Shown here: positions 5,743-11,442 of the stretch, piece by piece
Layout of the letters: each line of letters opens with the position of its first letter
Position numbering within the stretch: position 1 is the first letter of the stretch
DNA from: Planctomycetota bacterium
Lineage (GTDB): Bacteria; Planctomycetota; Brocadiia; JAJRTI01
DNA: 11,460 nt
Assembly: GCA_024278415.1 (NCBI GenBank)
Contig: JAJRTI010000230.1
Location: 1-11,460 of the forward strand
Direction: 5' to 3'
The notes under the pieces: generated by a model
Databases searched by the model: none
What the model saw: the letters and a program-made list of their open reading frames with translations, nothing else
What the model was told of the DNA's origin: nothing
Program-made: the position numbers and the translations under genes

Positions 5743-7221
5743 ATGAGAGCCTACATATTGGCGTCGATTGCATGCCTGGCCGTGGGCTGTGCGGGCCGGT
5801 ATGCGTACACGAACCAACCCCTCCAAGGCGAGCGTGATGCGGATGATCCGCCCGTTCGGGCGTCGCTCAACATCAAGGACCAGCGGGGCAACGAGCGCGT
5901 CCTGTTCATACTCGCCATCAGCGGCGGCGGGAGCCGGGCCGCGTACTTCGGGGGGGCCTGTATGCTCCAACTCGAGGAAGTCTTCAAGGACATCAATCTG
6001 CTGCACGAGGTAGACGCGATCTCGGCCGTGTCGGGCGGCGGCTTGCCGGCCGCGTACTACTGCATCTCGCAGGACGCCACGGCCCAGGAGGCTCGTCCGT
6101 TCATCGAAGTGGCCGCGGATCTGTCCAAGAAGCTGCTGCTGCTCAAGCAAGCGGCGAAGGAGGGCAAGGCGCCAGCCGGCCCCCCAAAGACCCCGCGGGA
6201 GATGTCTGCGGCCAAGCAAACCCCGGCGCCTTCGGGCCACATCTGGAACAAAGAGACGGTCAAGGCCAACATGCAGCGCAATTTCATTGGCCCATGGGGG
6301 CGCAAGATGTTCTGGCCGCGCGCCTGGTGGCTCTTCCTCTTCACCGCCTACGACCGCTCGGACATGATGGCCGAGGTCTTCTCGGACGCCCTCTTCGACT
6401 TCGGCATGGCGCGGCTGGGCCAGGACCTCGAGTTCAAGCACCTCAACCCTTCCCGGCCGTACCTCATCCTGAACGCGACCAACGCTACGGCGAACACGCC
6501 GGACGAGGAGACCTTTGGGAGCATCTTCACCTTCACCGACGAAGACTTCAAGCGCTACCTCAAGTCTGACATCCAGCAGTACGAAGTCGGCCGCGCGGTC
6601 ATGGGATCGTCCACGTTCCCCGGCGTGTTCAACTACATGACTTTGCGCGACTTCCGCGGCGACGAGTCGGCTTACATGAACGTGTTCGACGGCGGATGCA
6701 GCGACAACCTGGGCCTGGATTCGGCCAAGCGAATCATCCTCAGCCAGCATGAACGCTACCGCAACATCATCGTGATCTCGATCGACGCCCACACCGAGCC
6801 GGGGGGCGTGCCGCGGGACGTGTACGACACCCGACGCTTCATCGACTACGCCGTCGATTCGAATTTCATGGATACGTACAACACGTTGTTGGAGACTGGG
6901 CGGGAACGAGTGCTGGCCGAGTTCCGCAACCGCGTCTTCAACGCACCCCAACGGCCCCAAGCGCTGGACCTGTCGAACAAGATGATCTTCTTCCATGCGA
7001 GCTTCGACAAGGTGACAGACCCCAAACTCAGGGCCAAACTCAACGAGATCCCAACGACTTTCAAGATCCGCAAAGAAGACGCGGACCTCATCGACCAAGC
7101 CGTTCCCGAGATCATCCAACCCGACGAGCCGCTGCTCGGCGTGATCAAGTGGCTGGTCACGCACGACGCGGAGCAATCGCCGCCCTTGGCCAAATACCGT
7201 GACGGCGCGTCCGCCCCCTGA
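5743..7221 (+). CDS. Patatin-like phospholipase, predicted lipoprotein
   Basis: This 492-residue protein has a patatin-type serine hydrolase core. The oxyanion-hole glycine motif is SGGGSRAA (Gly 61-63, R65), the nucleophile elbow is SAVSGGG with S97, and FDGGCSDN holds the dyad aspartate D316. Patatins cleave acyl chains from lipids. The N-terminus (MRAYILASIACLAVGC) is a signal peptide ending in a lipobox-like AVGC, so C16 is probably lipidated and the enzyme membrane-attached. ATG 5743 is chosen because it starts this signal peptide and has GGAAG 7 nt upstream. An in-frame ATG at 5593 would add 50 Arg- and Cys-rich residues that look non-coding. An insert of about 150 residues between the elbow and the DGG motif contains an aromatic stretch (FWPRAWWLFLF). 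That could be a membrane-contacting lid. It could be a toxin-like effector or a housekeeping lipase; nothing here decides. Confidence 0.86.
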   Translation: MRAYILASIACLAVGCAGRYAYTNQPLQGERDADDPPVRASLNIKDQRGNERVLFILAISGGGSRAAYFGGACMLQLEEVFKDINLLHEVDAISAVSGGGLPAAYYCISQDATAQEARPFIEVAADLSKKLLLLKQAAKEGKAPAGPPKTPREMSAAKQTPAPSGHIWNKETVKANMQRNFIGPWGRKMFWPRAWWLFLFTAYDRSDMMAEVFSDALFDFGMARLGQDLEFKHLNPSRPYLILNATNATANTPDEETFGSIFTFTDEDFKRYLKSDIQQYEVGRAVMGSSTFPGVFNYMTLRDFRGDESAYMNVFDGGCSDNLGLDSAKRIILSQHERYRNIIVISIDAHTEPGGVPRDVYDTRRFIDYAVDSNFMDTYNTLLETGRERVLAEFRNRVFNAPQRPQALDLSNKMIFFHASFDKVTDPKLRAKLNEIPTTFKIRKEDADLIDQAVPEIIQPDEPLLGVIKWLVTHDAEQSPPLAKYRDGASAP

Positions 7222-7327
7222 GCCTCCCGCCGGCGCGGCGCGGGGCCGCAACCGATCGTGGCCGCAGCCGTCCGGCGTATGGCGAGACTGCGGGGCACCC
7301 CCAAGAAAACTCCCAATCCAATCGCTC

Positions 7328-7347
7328 CCGCATGCTGGCGCATGCGG
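7328..7347. other. Hairpin just upstream of the histidine kinase start
   Basis: CCGCATGC-TGGC-GCATGCGG is a perfect 8-bp stem with a 4-nt loop, ending 16 nt before ATG 7364 in the 142-bp gap after the patatin gene. A TTTT follows 9 nt after the stem. It could end the patatin transcript or limit kinase translation. Neither is shown. Confidence 0.4.
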
Positions 7348-7363
7348 CGACCGCGCTTTTGCC

Positions 7364-9001
7364 ATGACCAGCATTGGCACACGTTTTTCGATCTGGGTGG
7401 CCGGGTTCGCTGTGGTGTTCTCTGCCCTCATCGTGCATCGCGCCTGGCAGACCACGCGCGAGCACGTGGAACAGGTGGCCTCGCTTCAGGCCCGGCTGGC
7501 GCTCGAATTCGACCTCGCCATCCGCGATTACGTGGCGGAGCACATCCGCCCCGCCATGGCCAAGCGCATCGGCAAGGACGAATTCGTCGTCGAAGCCATG
7601 TCCACGTCCTACATCGTGCGCCGCGTCTTCGCAAAGGTCGAACGCCAGTTCCCCAACTACGTGATCAAGTTCTCCTCCGACAACCCGCGCAACCCCATCA
7701 ACCAGGCCGGCGCCGAGGAGTCCAAGAAGCTCCAGTATTTCCGGGACCGCCCCGAGGCCAAGCAATGGGTGGGCAAACTCAAGATGGAGGGGCAGACCTA
7801 CATCGTGCACCTGAGCCCTATGCGCATCCGGGCCGGCTGCCTCCGGTGCCACGGCTCGCCGGAGGACGCCCCCCAGTCGCTCATCGACCGCTACGGATCC
7901 AAGCGCGGTTTCGGATACAAGATCGGCGACGTGGCCGGCATGGACACGATCGCCATCCCGCTGGACGAGGCCCAAACCGCGCTCATGGAGGACGTGGTCG
8001 CCAACGTCGCCACCACGGGCGTGTGGCTGCTCGTGCTTTTCGGCGGGATCCTCTTCACCTTCAGGCGCATCGTGAGCCGCCGGCTCGTGGCGATTTCCAA
8101 GCACTTCCAACACGCCGCGATCAACGGCCACGATTCGCCCGTCGCGCCCGTGCCAGTTGTGGGCAACGACGAGATCAGCACGCTCGCCGAGAGCTTCAAT
8201 GCACTCGTCGCGCGCCTCAGGTCGCTGCACGAGTCGCTCGAAGAGCGCGTGCAAGATCGGAGCGAGCAGTTGCGCCGGGCGCAGCTCGAACTGCTGAACC
8301 AAGAGCGCCTCGTCGCACTGGGCCGCGTGGCCGCGACCGTGAGCCACGAACTCCGCAACCCTCTCCAGACCATCCGCGGATCCTTCTATCTCGTCGAGAA
8401 GGAACTCGCCAACCGCAATCACGCACTGGCGCCCGCCCTCGATCGCATCGAGCGCAACATCGAGCGGTGCGACCGCATCATCGAGGAGCTAGCCGACTTC
8501 ACGCGGGAGCATCACCTCCAATGCGAGGCCACCAACATCGACGAGTGGCTGGCGGAAGTGCTCGACGAGCAAACGCTGCCCGAAGGCATCGAGCTTGTGC
8601 GCGAGCTATCGGCAAACGCACAACTCAACGTCGACCGCGACCGCATGCGCCGATGCGTGGTCAACGTCTTCGCCAACGCGTGCCACGCACTGGAGGAACG
8701 GCAAGCCAGCGGGAATGCACCGGAGGGCTGGGCTCCCCGCATCACGGTCACGACGCGCGTAGCCGGCGACCGCCTGGAGATTCGAATCGCCGACAATGGG
8801 CCTGGCATCCCGGAGGATCACATGGCGCTGCTCTTCGAGCCATTCTTCAGCACCAAAGGCTTCGGCGTGGGGCTCGGGCTGTCGATCGTGAGGCAACTCA
8901 TGCAGTTGCACGATGGCGACGCTGAGGCTGAGAGCGAGGTGGGCGTGGGCGCGACGATCACGCTGTGGCTGCCCATGGCCAGCAGAGATAGCGGCCAGTA
9001 A
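7364..9001 (+). CDS. Sensor histidine kinase with heme-motif (Tll0287/DUF3365-like) sensor domain
   Basis: This 545-residue two-component kinase has, in order: a membrane helix at about residues 7-25; an extracytoplasmic sensor of about 180 residues; a second helix at about 216-236; HAMP at about 237-290; and a short coiled linker. The HisKA helix follows, with the phosphoacceptor H328 (TVSHELRNPLQ). The ATPase domain has an N box around N438, a G1 box at DNGPGI (D477, N478) and FFSTKGFGVGLGL. The sensor contains CLRCH (C159, C162, H163), a c-type heme attachment motif typical of this sensor family, which suggests redox or gas sensing. ATG 7364 is chosen because the first helix begins right after it. 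The in-frame extension to 7199 overlaps the patatin gene and is Pro/Arg-rich. No clear ribosome-binding site is seen and no response regulator lies in the window, so its partner is encoded elsewhere or outside. Confidence 0.9.
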   Translation: MTSIGTRFSIWVAGFAVVFSALIVHRAWQTTREHVEQVASLQARLALEFDLAIRDYVAEHIRPAMAKRIGKDEFVVEAMSTSYIVRRVFAKVERQFPNYVIKFSSDNPRNPINQAGAEESKKLQYFRDRPEAKQWVGKLKMEGQTYIVHLSPMRIRAGCLRCHGSPEDAPQSLIDRYGSKRGFGYKIGDVAGMDTIAIPLDEAQTALMEDVVANVATTGVWLLVLFGGILFTFRRIVSRRLVAISKHFQHAAINGHDSPVAPVPVVGNDEISTLAESFNALVARLRSLHESLEERVQDRSEQLRRAQLELLNQERLVALGRVAATVSHELRNPLQTIRGSFYLVEKELANRNHALAPALDRIERNIERCDRIIEELADFTREHHLQCEATNIDEWLAEVLDEQTLPEGIELVRELSANAQLNVDRDRMRRCVVNVFANACHALEERQASGNAPEGWAPRITVTTRVAGDRLEIRIADNGPGIPEDHMALLFEPFFSTKGFGVGLGLSIVRQLMQLHDGDAEAESEVGVGATITLWLPMASRDSGQ

Positions 9002-9285
9002 CCCAAGCCGCGATTGCCTCAAACCAATCCGTGCCGCCCCGTAGCAAGGATCAAGCTGGCGGGGACGAGGCGTCGGATCGGAGCCGCGCCAGACGTTCTC
9101 CGCTTCGCGCCGCTTGACTTCCTTCCGCTTTCGCTAGTCGTATGACACACTAGCCAACAGTCCAATCGGCAACTCGACACGCAAGCTGGGTGTGGTAAGA
9201 TTCCGCGCCCGATGGGGCCATGATCCACAGCGGGCAGATGTGTGAGTGTGACAAAGCCATCTGAGACAGTAACCAGGAGAGCGAG
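9002..9285. other. Intergenic region upstream of hicBA
   Basis: No gene is supported in these 284 bases. They probably carry the hicBA promoter and operator. TTGACT at 9114-9119 and TATGAC at 9141-9146 resemble promoter boxes, but the 21-bp spacing is poor. No clear operator palindrome was found. Confidence 0.4.
9275..9280 (+). promoter_or_regulatory. Ribosome-binding site of hicB
   Basis: AGGAGA lies 5 nt before ATG 9286, a strong Shine-Dalgarno that fixes the start. Confidence 0.75.
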
Positions 9286-9597
9286 ATGGCAGGGAAGACG
9301 CGATACGCGCAACTGACCTACGAGTTCAAGCAAGACGGCGACCAGTGGCTGGCTCGGTGCATCGAGTTGGGAACGTCTGTGTTTGCAGATACGCTGGATG
9401 AGGCGCAGGAAGCTATCAGGGAGATGGCGGGCCTGAACCTCCAGACACTTGCGGAGGTTGGGGAGCTGGATGCGTTCGCCAAGAAGCGCGGGCTTCGCCT
9501 GTTGACTCACAGCCCAGGGGGCAAACCCCGCCAGGTTCAAGTCAAGCCCGACAGGTTTGTGAGTTGCGCTACAGAGCCAGTGGCAGCCCTGATGTAG
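9286..9597 (+). CDS. hicB: HicB-family antitoxin
   Basis: This 103-residue protein has a HicB-type fold signature in its first half. An aromatic beta strand (YAQLTYEFKQDGDQWLARC) is followed by IELGTSVFADTLDEAQEAIREM, the usual strand, Gly-turn and helix that bind HicA. The second half is basic (GGKPRQVQVKP) and shows no recognisable helix-turn-helix or ribbon-helix-helix. It may therefore neutralise the toxin without the usual DNA-binding tail, or use a divergent one. The toxin gene starts 13 bp downstream. The antitoxin-first order is less common than hicA-hicB but known. By eye the pair is less GC-rich than the left-hand genes, fitting acquisition with a mobile element. Confidence 0.8.
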   Translation: MAGKTRYAQLTYEFKQDGDQWLARCIELGTSVFADTLDEAQEAIREMAGLNLQTLAEVGELDAFAKKRGLRLLTHSPGGKPRQVQVKPDRFVSCATEPVAALM

Positions 9598-9610
9598 CTT
9601 GGGGGACACT

Positions 9611-9868
9611 ATGAGCGCGAAGCTGCCGGCCATCACGGGCAAACAGCTCATCAAGCTGCTTGGGAAGGATGGCCGGGTCGAACACAGGCATGGCAATCAT
9701 GGGATCGTGATGACGAAGCGCTTCCCCTCCGGCACGCGCGTGACAATTATGCAGCACACCACGAAGTCGCTCCCAATCGGCACGCTCCAGGACATACTAT
9801 CGGTGAGGCAGACAGGGCTTGGGAAGGCCGGCCTCCGGCGGTTAGTCTCCAAGTATGGCCTGAAGTAA
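9611..9868 (+). CDS. hicA: HicA-family mRNA interferase toxin
   Basis: This 85-residue basic protein matches the HicA double-stranded-RNA-binding-like fold. An N-terminal helix (ITGKQLIKLLGKDG) is followed by RHGNHGIVM, where H30 occupies the place of the catalytic histidine in the usual G-S-H motif. Next are strands with GTRVTIMQHTTKSLP and the typical end IGTLQDIL. HicA cleaves mRNA and blocks translation until bound by HicB. The protein runs about 20 residues past the usual end (QTGLGKAGLRRLVSKYGLK). ATG 9611 follows GGGGGA at 9601-9606 by 4 nt; an in-frame TTG at 9599 would add four residues. All core elements look intact, so the toxin may be active. Confidence 0.85.
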   Translation: MSAKLPAITGKQLIKLLGKDGRVEHRHGNHGIVMTKRFPSGTRVTIMQHTTKSLPIGTLQDILSVRQTGLGKAGLRRLVSKYGLK

Positions 9869-10141
9869 ACGCGGCTTTGCGGTTCATCTCCTTCGCCTCG
9901 TGGTGTTGAGCCACTTCCGACCGCGTCACCACTCCGCTACCGCAGCCAGGGCGAGCCAAACGGCAAAAGGGATGTAGGCGAACGTGCCGCGGCATAGGTG
10001 TCAAAGCCAAGACTTGCGTGCCTGTATCAAGGGACATCGTGGTTGTGAGCACGCAATCCCACGACGTGCTGTTCAAGGGCTCGGCGTGCGCGGCGCGCGC
10101 CACCGGCGAGACGTTTACCGAGGCGAGTAGGAGGAAGTGGC
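9869..10141. other. Intergenic region between hicA and the integrase relic
   Basis: No credible gene is seen in these 273 bases. A plus-strand frame opens at 10018 but reads as random sequence until it meets the integrase C-terminal fragment. The AGGAGG at 10129-10134 belongs to the relic. Confidence 0.4.
10129..10134 (+). promoter_or_regulatory. Ribosome-binding site of the integrase relic
   Basis: A perfect AGGAGG lies 7 nt before GTG 10142, which suggests that the broken gene once started here. Confidence 0.6.
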
Positions 10142-10362
10142 GTGGCAGGCGTGGCAAGCAAGCCCCAGCCGAACGGCAAGTACCGCGGCCGGTTCACGGA
10201 CGCGACCAGGGAGCAGCGGTTCTTCGTGGGCACGACGCCAAGCTTGACGGCATCCCGGGGCAGCTCCTGCTCGTTGTCCCGACGCAGCCCGGACGGGAGA
10301 TGAAGACGGACTTGGAGGCGGCAGGCATCCCGCAACGAAAGCCAGGGGAGGGCGAGGAGGTG
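10142..10362 (+). pseudogene. Decayed tyrosine recombinase (phage-type integrase)
   Basis: GTG 10142 opens a 53-codon frame that ends at TGA 10301-10303. Its first 30 residues (VASKPQPNGKYRGRFTD, then REQRFFVGT) look like the N-terminus of integrases of the MAS-x-x-PNGKWRARFTD type found in several environmental phyla. In another frame, from about 10288, REMKTDLEAAGIP resembles the segment just before the catalytic HxLRH box of the same proteins. The few hundred codons that should lie between these pieces are missing, as are HxLRH and the catalytic tyrosine, so the gene is dead by internal deletion and frameshift. It points toward, and lies about 110 bp from, the 3' end of tRNA-Ala, the place expected for an integrase that used that tRNA as its attachment site. 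The assignment rests on two short matches recognised by eye. Confidence 0.5.
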
Positions 10363-10436
10363 CAATCGGCCCCAAATCATGCCGCATTCATGCACAAGCT
10401 TTTGCGGCGGGTGCGGAAGGGCTGGCCGCTAACGGA

Positions 10437-10468
10437 GAAGGCCCCGCGGCTTACGCCGAAGGGCCTTC
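10437..10468 (-). terminator. Hairpin downstream of tRNA-Ala
   Basis: Read on the minus strand, GAAGGCCC and GGGCCTTC pair over 8 bp around an inner CGGC-GTAA-GCCG hairpin with a GNRA-type loop. It starts 2 nt after tRNA residue 73. There is no proper U-tract, so it may act as a processing or weak termination structure. Confidence 0.5.
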
Positions 10469-10470
10469 GG

Positions 10471-10543
10471 TGGAGACGGCGGGACTCGAACCCGCGACCT
10501 GGTCATTGCGAACGACCCGCTCTCCCAACTGAGCTACGTCCCC
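10471..10543 (-). tRNA. tRNA-Ala(CGC)
   Basis: A complete 73-nt cloverleaf is present on the minus strand. The acceptor stem GGGGACG/CGTCTCC has the G3-U70 pair that marks alanine tRNAs. The D arm is GCTC-AGTTGGGA-GAGC. The anticodon loop TTCGCAA gives anticodon CGC, reading GCG codons. The variable loop is AGGTC and the T arm GCGGG-TTCGAGT-CCCGC, with discriminator A. After the discriminator the sequence is CCG rather than CCA, so CCA is not fully encoded and would be added after transcription. A promoter lies 37 nt upstream and a hairpin follows the 3' end. The broken integrase on the 3' side suggests past use as an integration site, but no second copy of the tRNA 3' end was seen in the window. 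Confidence 0.96.
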
Positions 10544-10550
10544 AAATCGT

Positions 10551-10572
10551 GCTGGCGCATCCCTGCGTCAGC
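10551..10572 (-). other. Stem-loop in the tRNA-Ala 5' leader
   Basis: GCTGGCGCA (10551-10559) and TGCGTCAGC (10564-10572) pair over 9 bp with one G-U and a 4-nt loop. It lies between the promoter and the mature 5' end, so it should be part of the leader cut off by RNase P. Confidence 0.5.
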
Positions 10573-10580
10573 GAAGACAG

Positions 10581-10608
10581 ATTATACCGCGTCGGCGCGA
10601 GATTGCAA
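10581..10608 (-). promoter_or_regulatory. Promoter of tRNA-Ala
   Basis: On the minus strand TTGCAA (10603-10608), a 16-bp spacer and a perfect TATAAT (10581-10586) lie 37 nt upstream of the mature tRNA. The consensus -10 and the position make this the best promoter in the window. Confidence 0.75.
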
Positions 10609-10636
10609 GCATCCAATTGCGGGCGGTGTGGGAGCC

Positions 10637-10669
10637 GCATGCCCCCGGGTGACGACTGGGGGGGCATGC
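10637..10669. repeat. 10-bp GC-rich inverted repeat
   Basis: GCATGCCCCC (10637-10646) and GGGGGCATGC (10660-10669) are perfect inverse copies separated by 13 nt. It lies just outside the 13-bp direct repeat at 10681 and upstream of the tRNA promoter on the minus strand. The role is unknown. Confidence 0.7.
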
Positions 10670-10693
10670 CGCCTGTCAACTGGACACACGTCA

Positions 10694-10910
10694 GGAGTTT
10701 CCCCACGAGATTTGCCGATCCGAGCGGCAGACGCCGCTGGCTTGTAGTAGGGCCATTTATAGCCCGTCAGTAACGCTGAAAAACGGGCGATGATTCGCCC
10801 TGCTACAAACGACCCGCGTGTCCCATATGGCCTCGTGTACATAACAATCGTTGCAAGAGACCGGTGGTGCCAGGCTTGCGGTAGGACGGGTGGAATTCTG
10901 GGGAAACTCG
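10694..10910. mobile_element. Putative small non-autonomous transposon (MITE-like)
   Basis: A 13-bp perfect direct repeat, TGGACACACGTCA, occurs at 10681-10693 and 10911-10923. One base inside each copy lies an 11-bp perfect terminal inverted repeat, GAGTTTCCCCA at 10695-10705 and its inverse at 10899-10909. The symmetrical order of direct repeat, 1 nt, inverted repeat, core, inverted repeat, 1 nt, direct repeat is that of a transposed element with its target duplication. The core of about 190 bp has no transposase and contains an AGCGGC-AGAC-GCCGCT hairpin (10723-10738) and the palindromic element at 10742-10808. Target duplications of 11-13 bp are known for the IS4 group, which is a possible helper; that link is only a suggestion. 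Confidence 0.6.
10742..10808. repeat. REP-like imperfect palindrome, 67 bp
   Basis: The outer arms TTGTAGTAGGGC (10742-10753) and GCCCTGCTACAA (10797-10808) pair over 12 bp with one G-U. Inside are GCCCGT/ACGGGC (10762-10767/10783-10788) and the local hairpin GGGCGA-TGAT-TCGCCC (10785-10800), giving alternative folds. The size and shape resemble REP/REPIN elements. Confidence 0.6.
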
Positions 10911-10923
10911 TGGACACACGTCA

Positions 10924-11049
10924 CACCGTGGGAGTCCGTCCGGATAACCGCGGCAGCGTTGTGGAAGAATGGAATCCCACGGATGTCACCAGAGACCACG
11001 GATGAAGAGAAGGATTGGCAAACAAACCGGGAGTGTAACATTTCAGCCG
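10924..11049. other. Non-coding stretch with a 9-bp direct repeat
   Basis: No gene is supported between the MITE-like element and the next stem-loop. CCACGGATG occurs at 10977-10985 and 10996-11004, a fragment of a common degenerate tandem motif. Confidence 0.4.
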
Positions 11050-11118
11050 AGTGCAAAGAGTGGTCTCACCTCGCTGGCCCCCACCGACCCTGCGTCGGTG
11101 GGGGCAGGCTTTTGCACT
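11050..11118. repeat. Nested inverted repeat with terminator-like hairpin
   Basis: The core is a perfect 12-bp stem GCCCCCACCGAC/GTCGGTGGGGGC (11077-11088/11094-11105) with loop CCTGC, followed by AGGC and TTTT (11110-11113). Outer arms AGTGCAAA (11050-11057) and TTTGCACT (11111-11118) enclose it. On the plus strand the core resembles an intrinsic terminator, but no plus-strand gene ends here. The nested symmetry fits a mobile palindrome or a structured RNA. Confidence 0.6.
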
Positions 11119-11142
11119 ACTGTGCGGCGTTGATAGCCCCGG

Positions 11143-11235
11143 CCTCCTGGCCCGCCTTTGGCCCGCTTCTTGCGATTCTTGGTCCATCATCAGATGATCG
11201 GGACAGTGCGATCGCGCAAGAATCGGGCCAGGAGG
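11143..11235. repeat. Three-level nested inverted repeat, 93 bp
   Basis: The outer arms are CCTCCTGGCCCG (11143-11154) and CGGGCCAGGAGG (11224-11235). The middle arms are TTCTTGCG (11167-11174) and CGCAAGAA (11215-11222). The centre is ATCATC-A-GATGAT (11186-11198). All arms are perfect. There is no coding potential. It should fold into one long interrupted hairpin. Confidence 0.65.
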
Positions 11236-11278
11236 CGCATCCAGGAGAGTCGCTGTTAGGCGCTTAGCGATTTTCGAA

Positions 11279-11294
11279 CGACAACATGTTGTCG
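11279..11294. repeat. 16-bp perfect palindrome
   Basis: CGACAACATGTTGTCG is fully self-complementary. It could be a binding site for a dimeric regulator, but no gene starts nearby in the window. Confidence 0.5.
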
Positions 11295-11306
11295 ATGCGC
11301 TCCGTT

Positions 11307-11442
11307 GTGGAGTGCGCCGGCTCGACGGCGCTTGGGCTGGCAGCGCGTAGCGCTGCTTTGCAGCCGCACACGCGTGATCCGTTCGCCAGCGACAGGCGAA
11401 AACCTAAAGCGGCGTTCCCGCACATGCGGGACCGCACTCCAC
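11307..11442. repeat. Multi-hairpin palindromic element, 136 bp
   Basis: Outer arms GTGGAGTGCG (11307-11316) and CGCACTCCAC (11433-11442) enclose four local hairpins: GCGCCG/CGGCGC (11314-11331), CAGCGC-GTA-GCGCTG (11341-11355) with extra GGCTG/CAGCC arms, TTCGCC/GGCGAA (11382-11400), and CCCGC-ACAT-GCGGG (11417-11430). The first hairpin competes with the outer arm over three bases. The layout is cloverleaf-like. From memory, intergenic elements with GGAGTGCGGC-type ends are frequent in some PVC-phylum genomes. No gene is present. Confidence 0.6.

Noticed and set aside
7199..7363. N-terminal extension of the histidine kinase.
   Set aside because: It overlaps the patatin gene, is Pro/Arg-rich, and would place 55 odd residues before the first membrane helix.
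5581..7455. A 624-codon minus-strand frame.
   Set aside because: It is opposite the patatin gene, which has catalytic motifs, a signal peptide and a good start. The minus frame is His/Arg/Val-rich with no domain and reflects high GC.
7157..8422. A 421-codon minus-strand frame.
   Set aside because: It is antisense to the histidine kinase, whose motifs are complete. No family features are seen.
7258..8925. A 555-codon plus-strand frame overlapping the kinase.
   Set aside because: An Arg/Pro/His-rich shadow of the kinase gene in another frame.
9114..9146. TTGACT and TATGAC as the hicBA promoter.
   Set aside because: The 21-bp spacing is too long for a standard sigma-70 promoter, so it is mentioned only in the spacer note.
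9747..10157. A minus-strand frame across hicA and the following spacer.
   Set aside because: It is partly antisense to hicA. The segment SGVVTRSEVAQHHEAKEMN looks protein-like but has no family match that I can name.
10018..10773. A 251-codon plus-strand frame spanning the tRNA region.
   Set aside because: Its middle, WRRRDSNPRPGHCERPALPTELRP, is the antisense translation of the tRNA-Ala gene, a well-known false protein pattern. Only the DLEAAGIP piece, assigned to the integrase relic, looks real.
10851..11267. A 138-codon plus-strand frame in the right-hand region.
   Set aside because: It runs through several inverted repeats and the end of the MITE-like element, and has no ribosome-binding site or recognisable domain.
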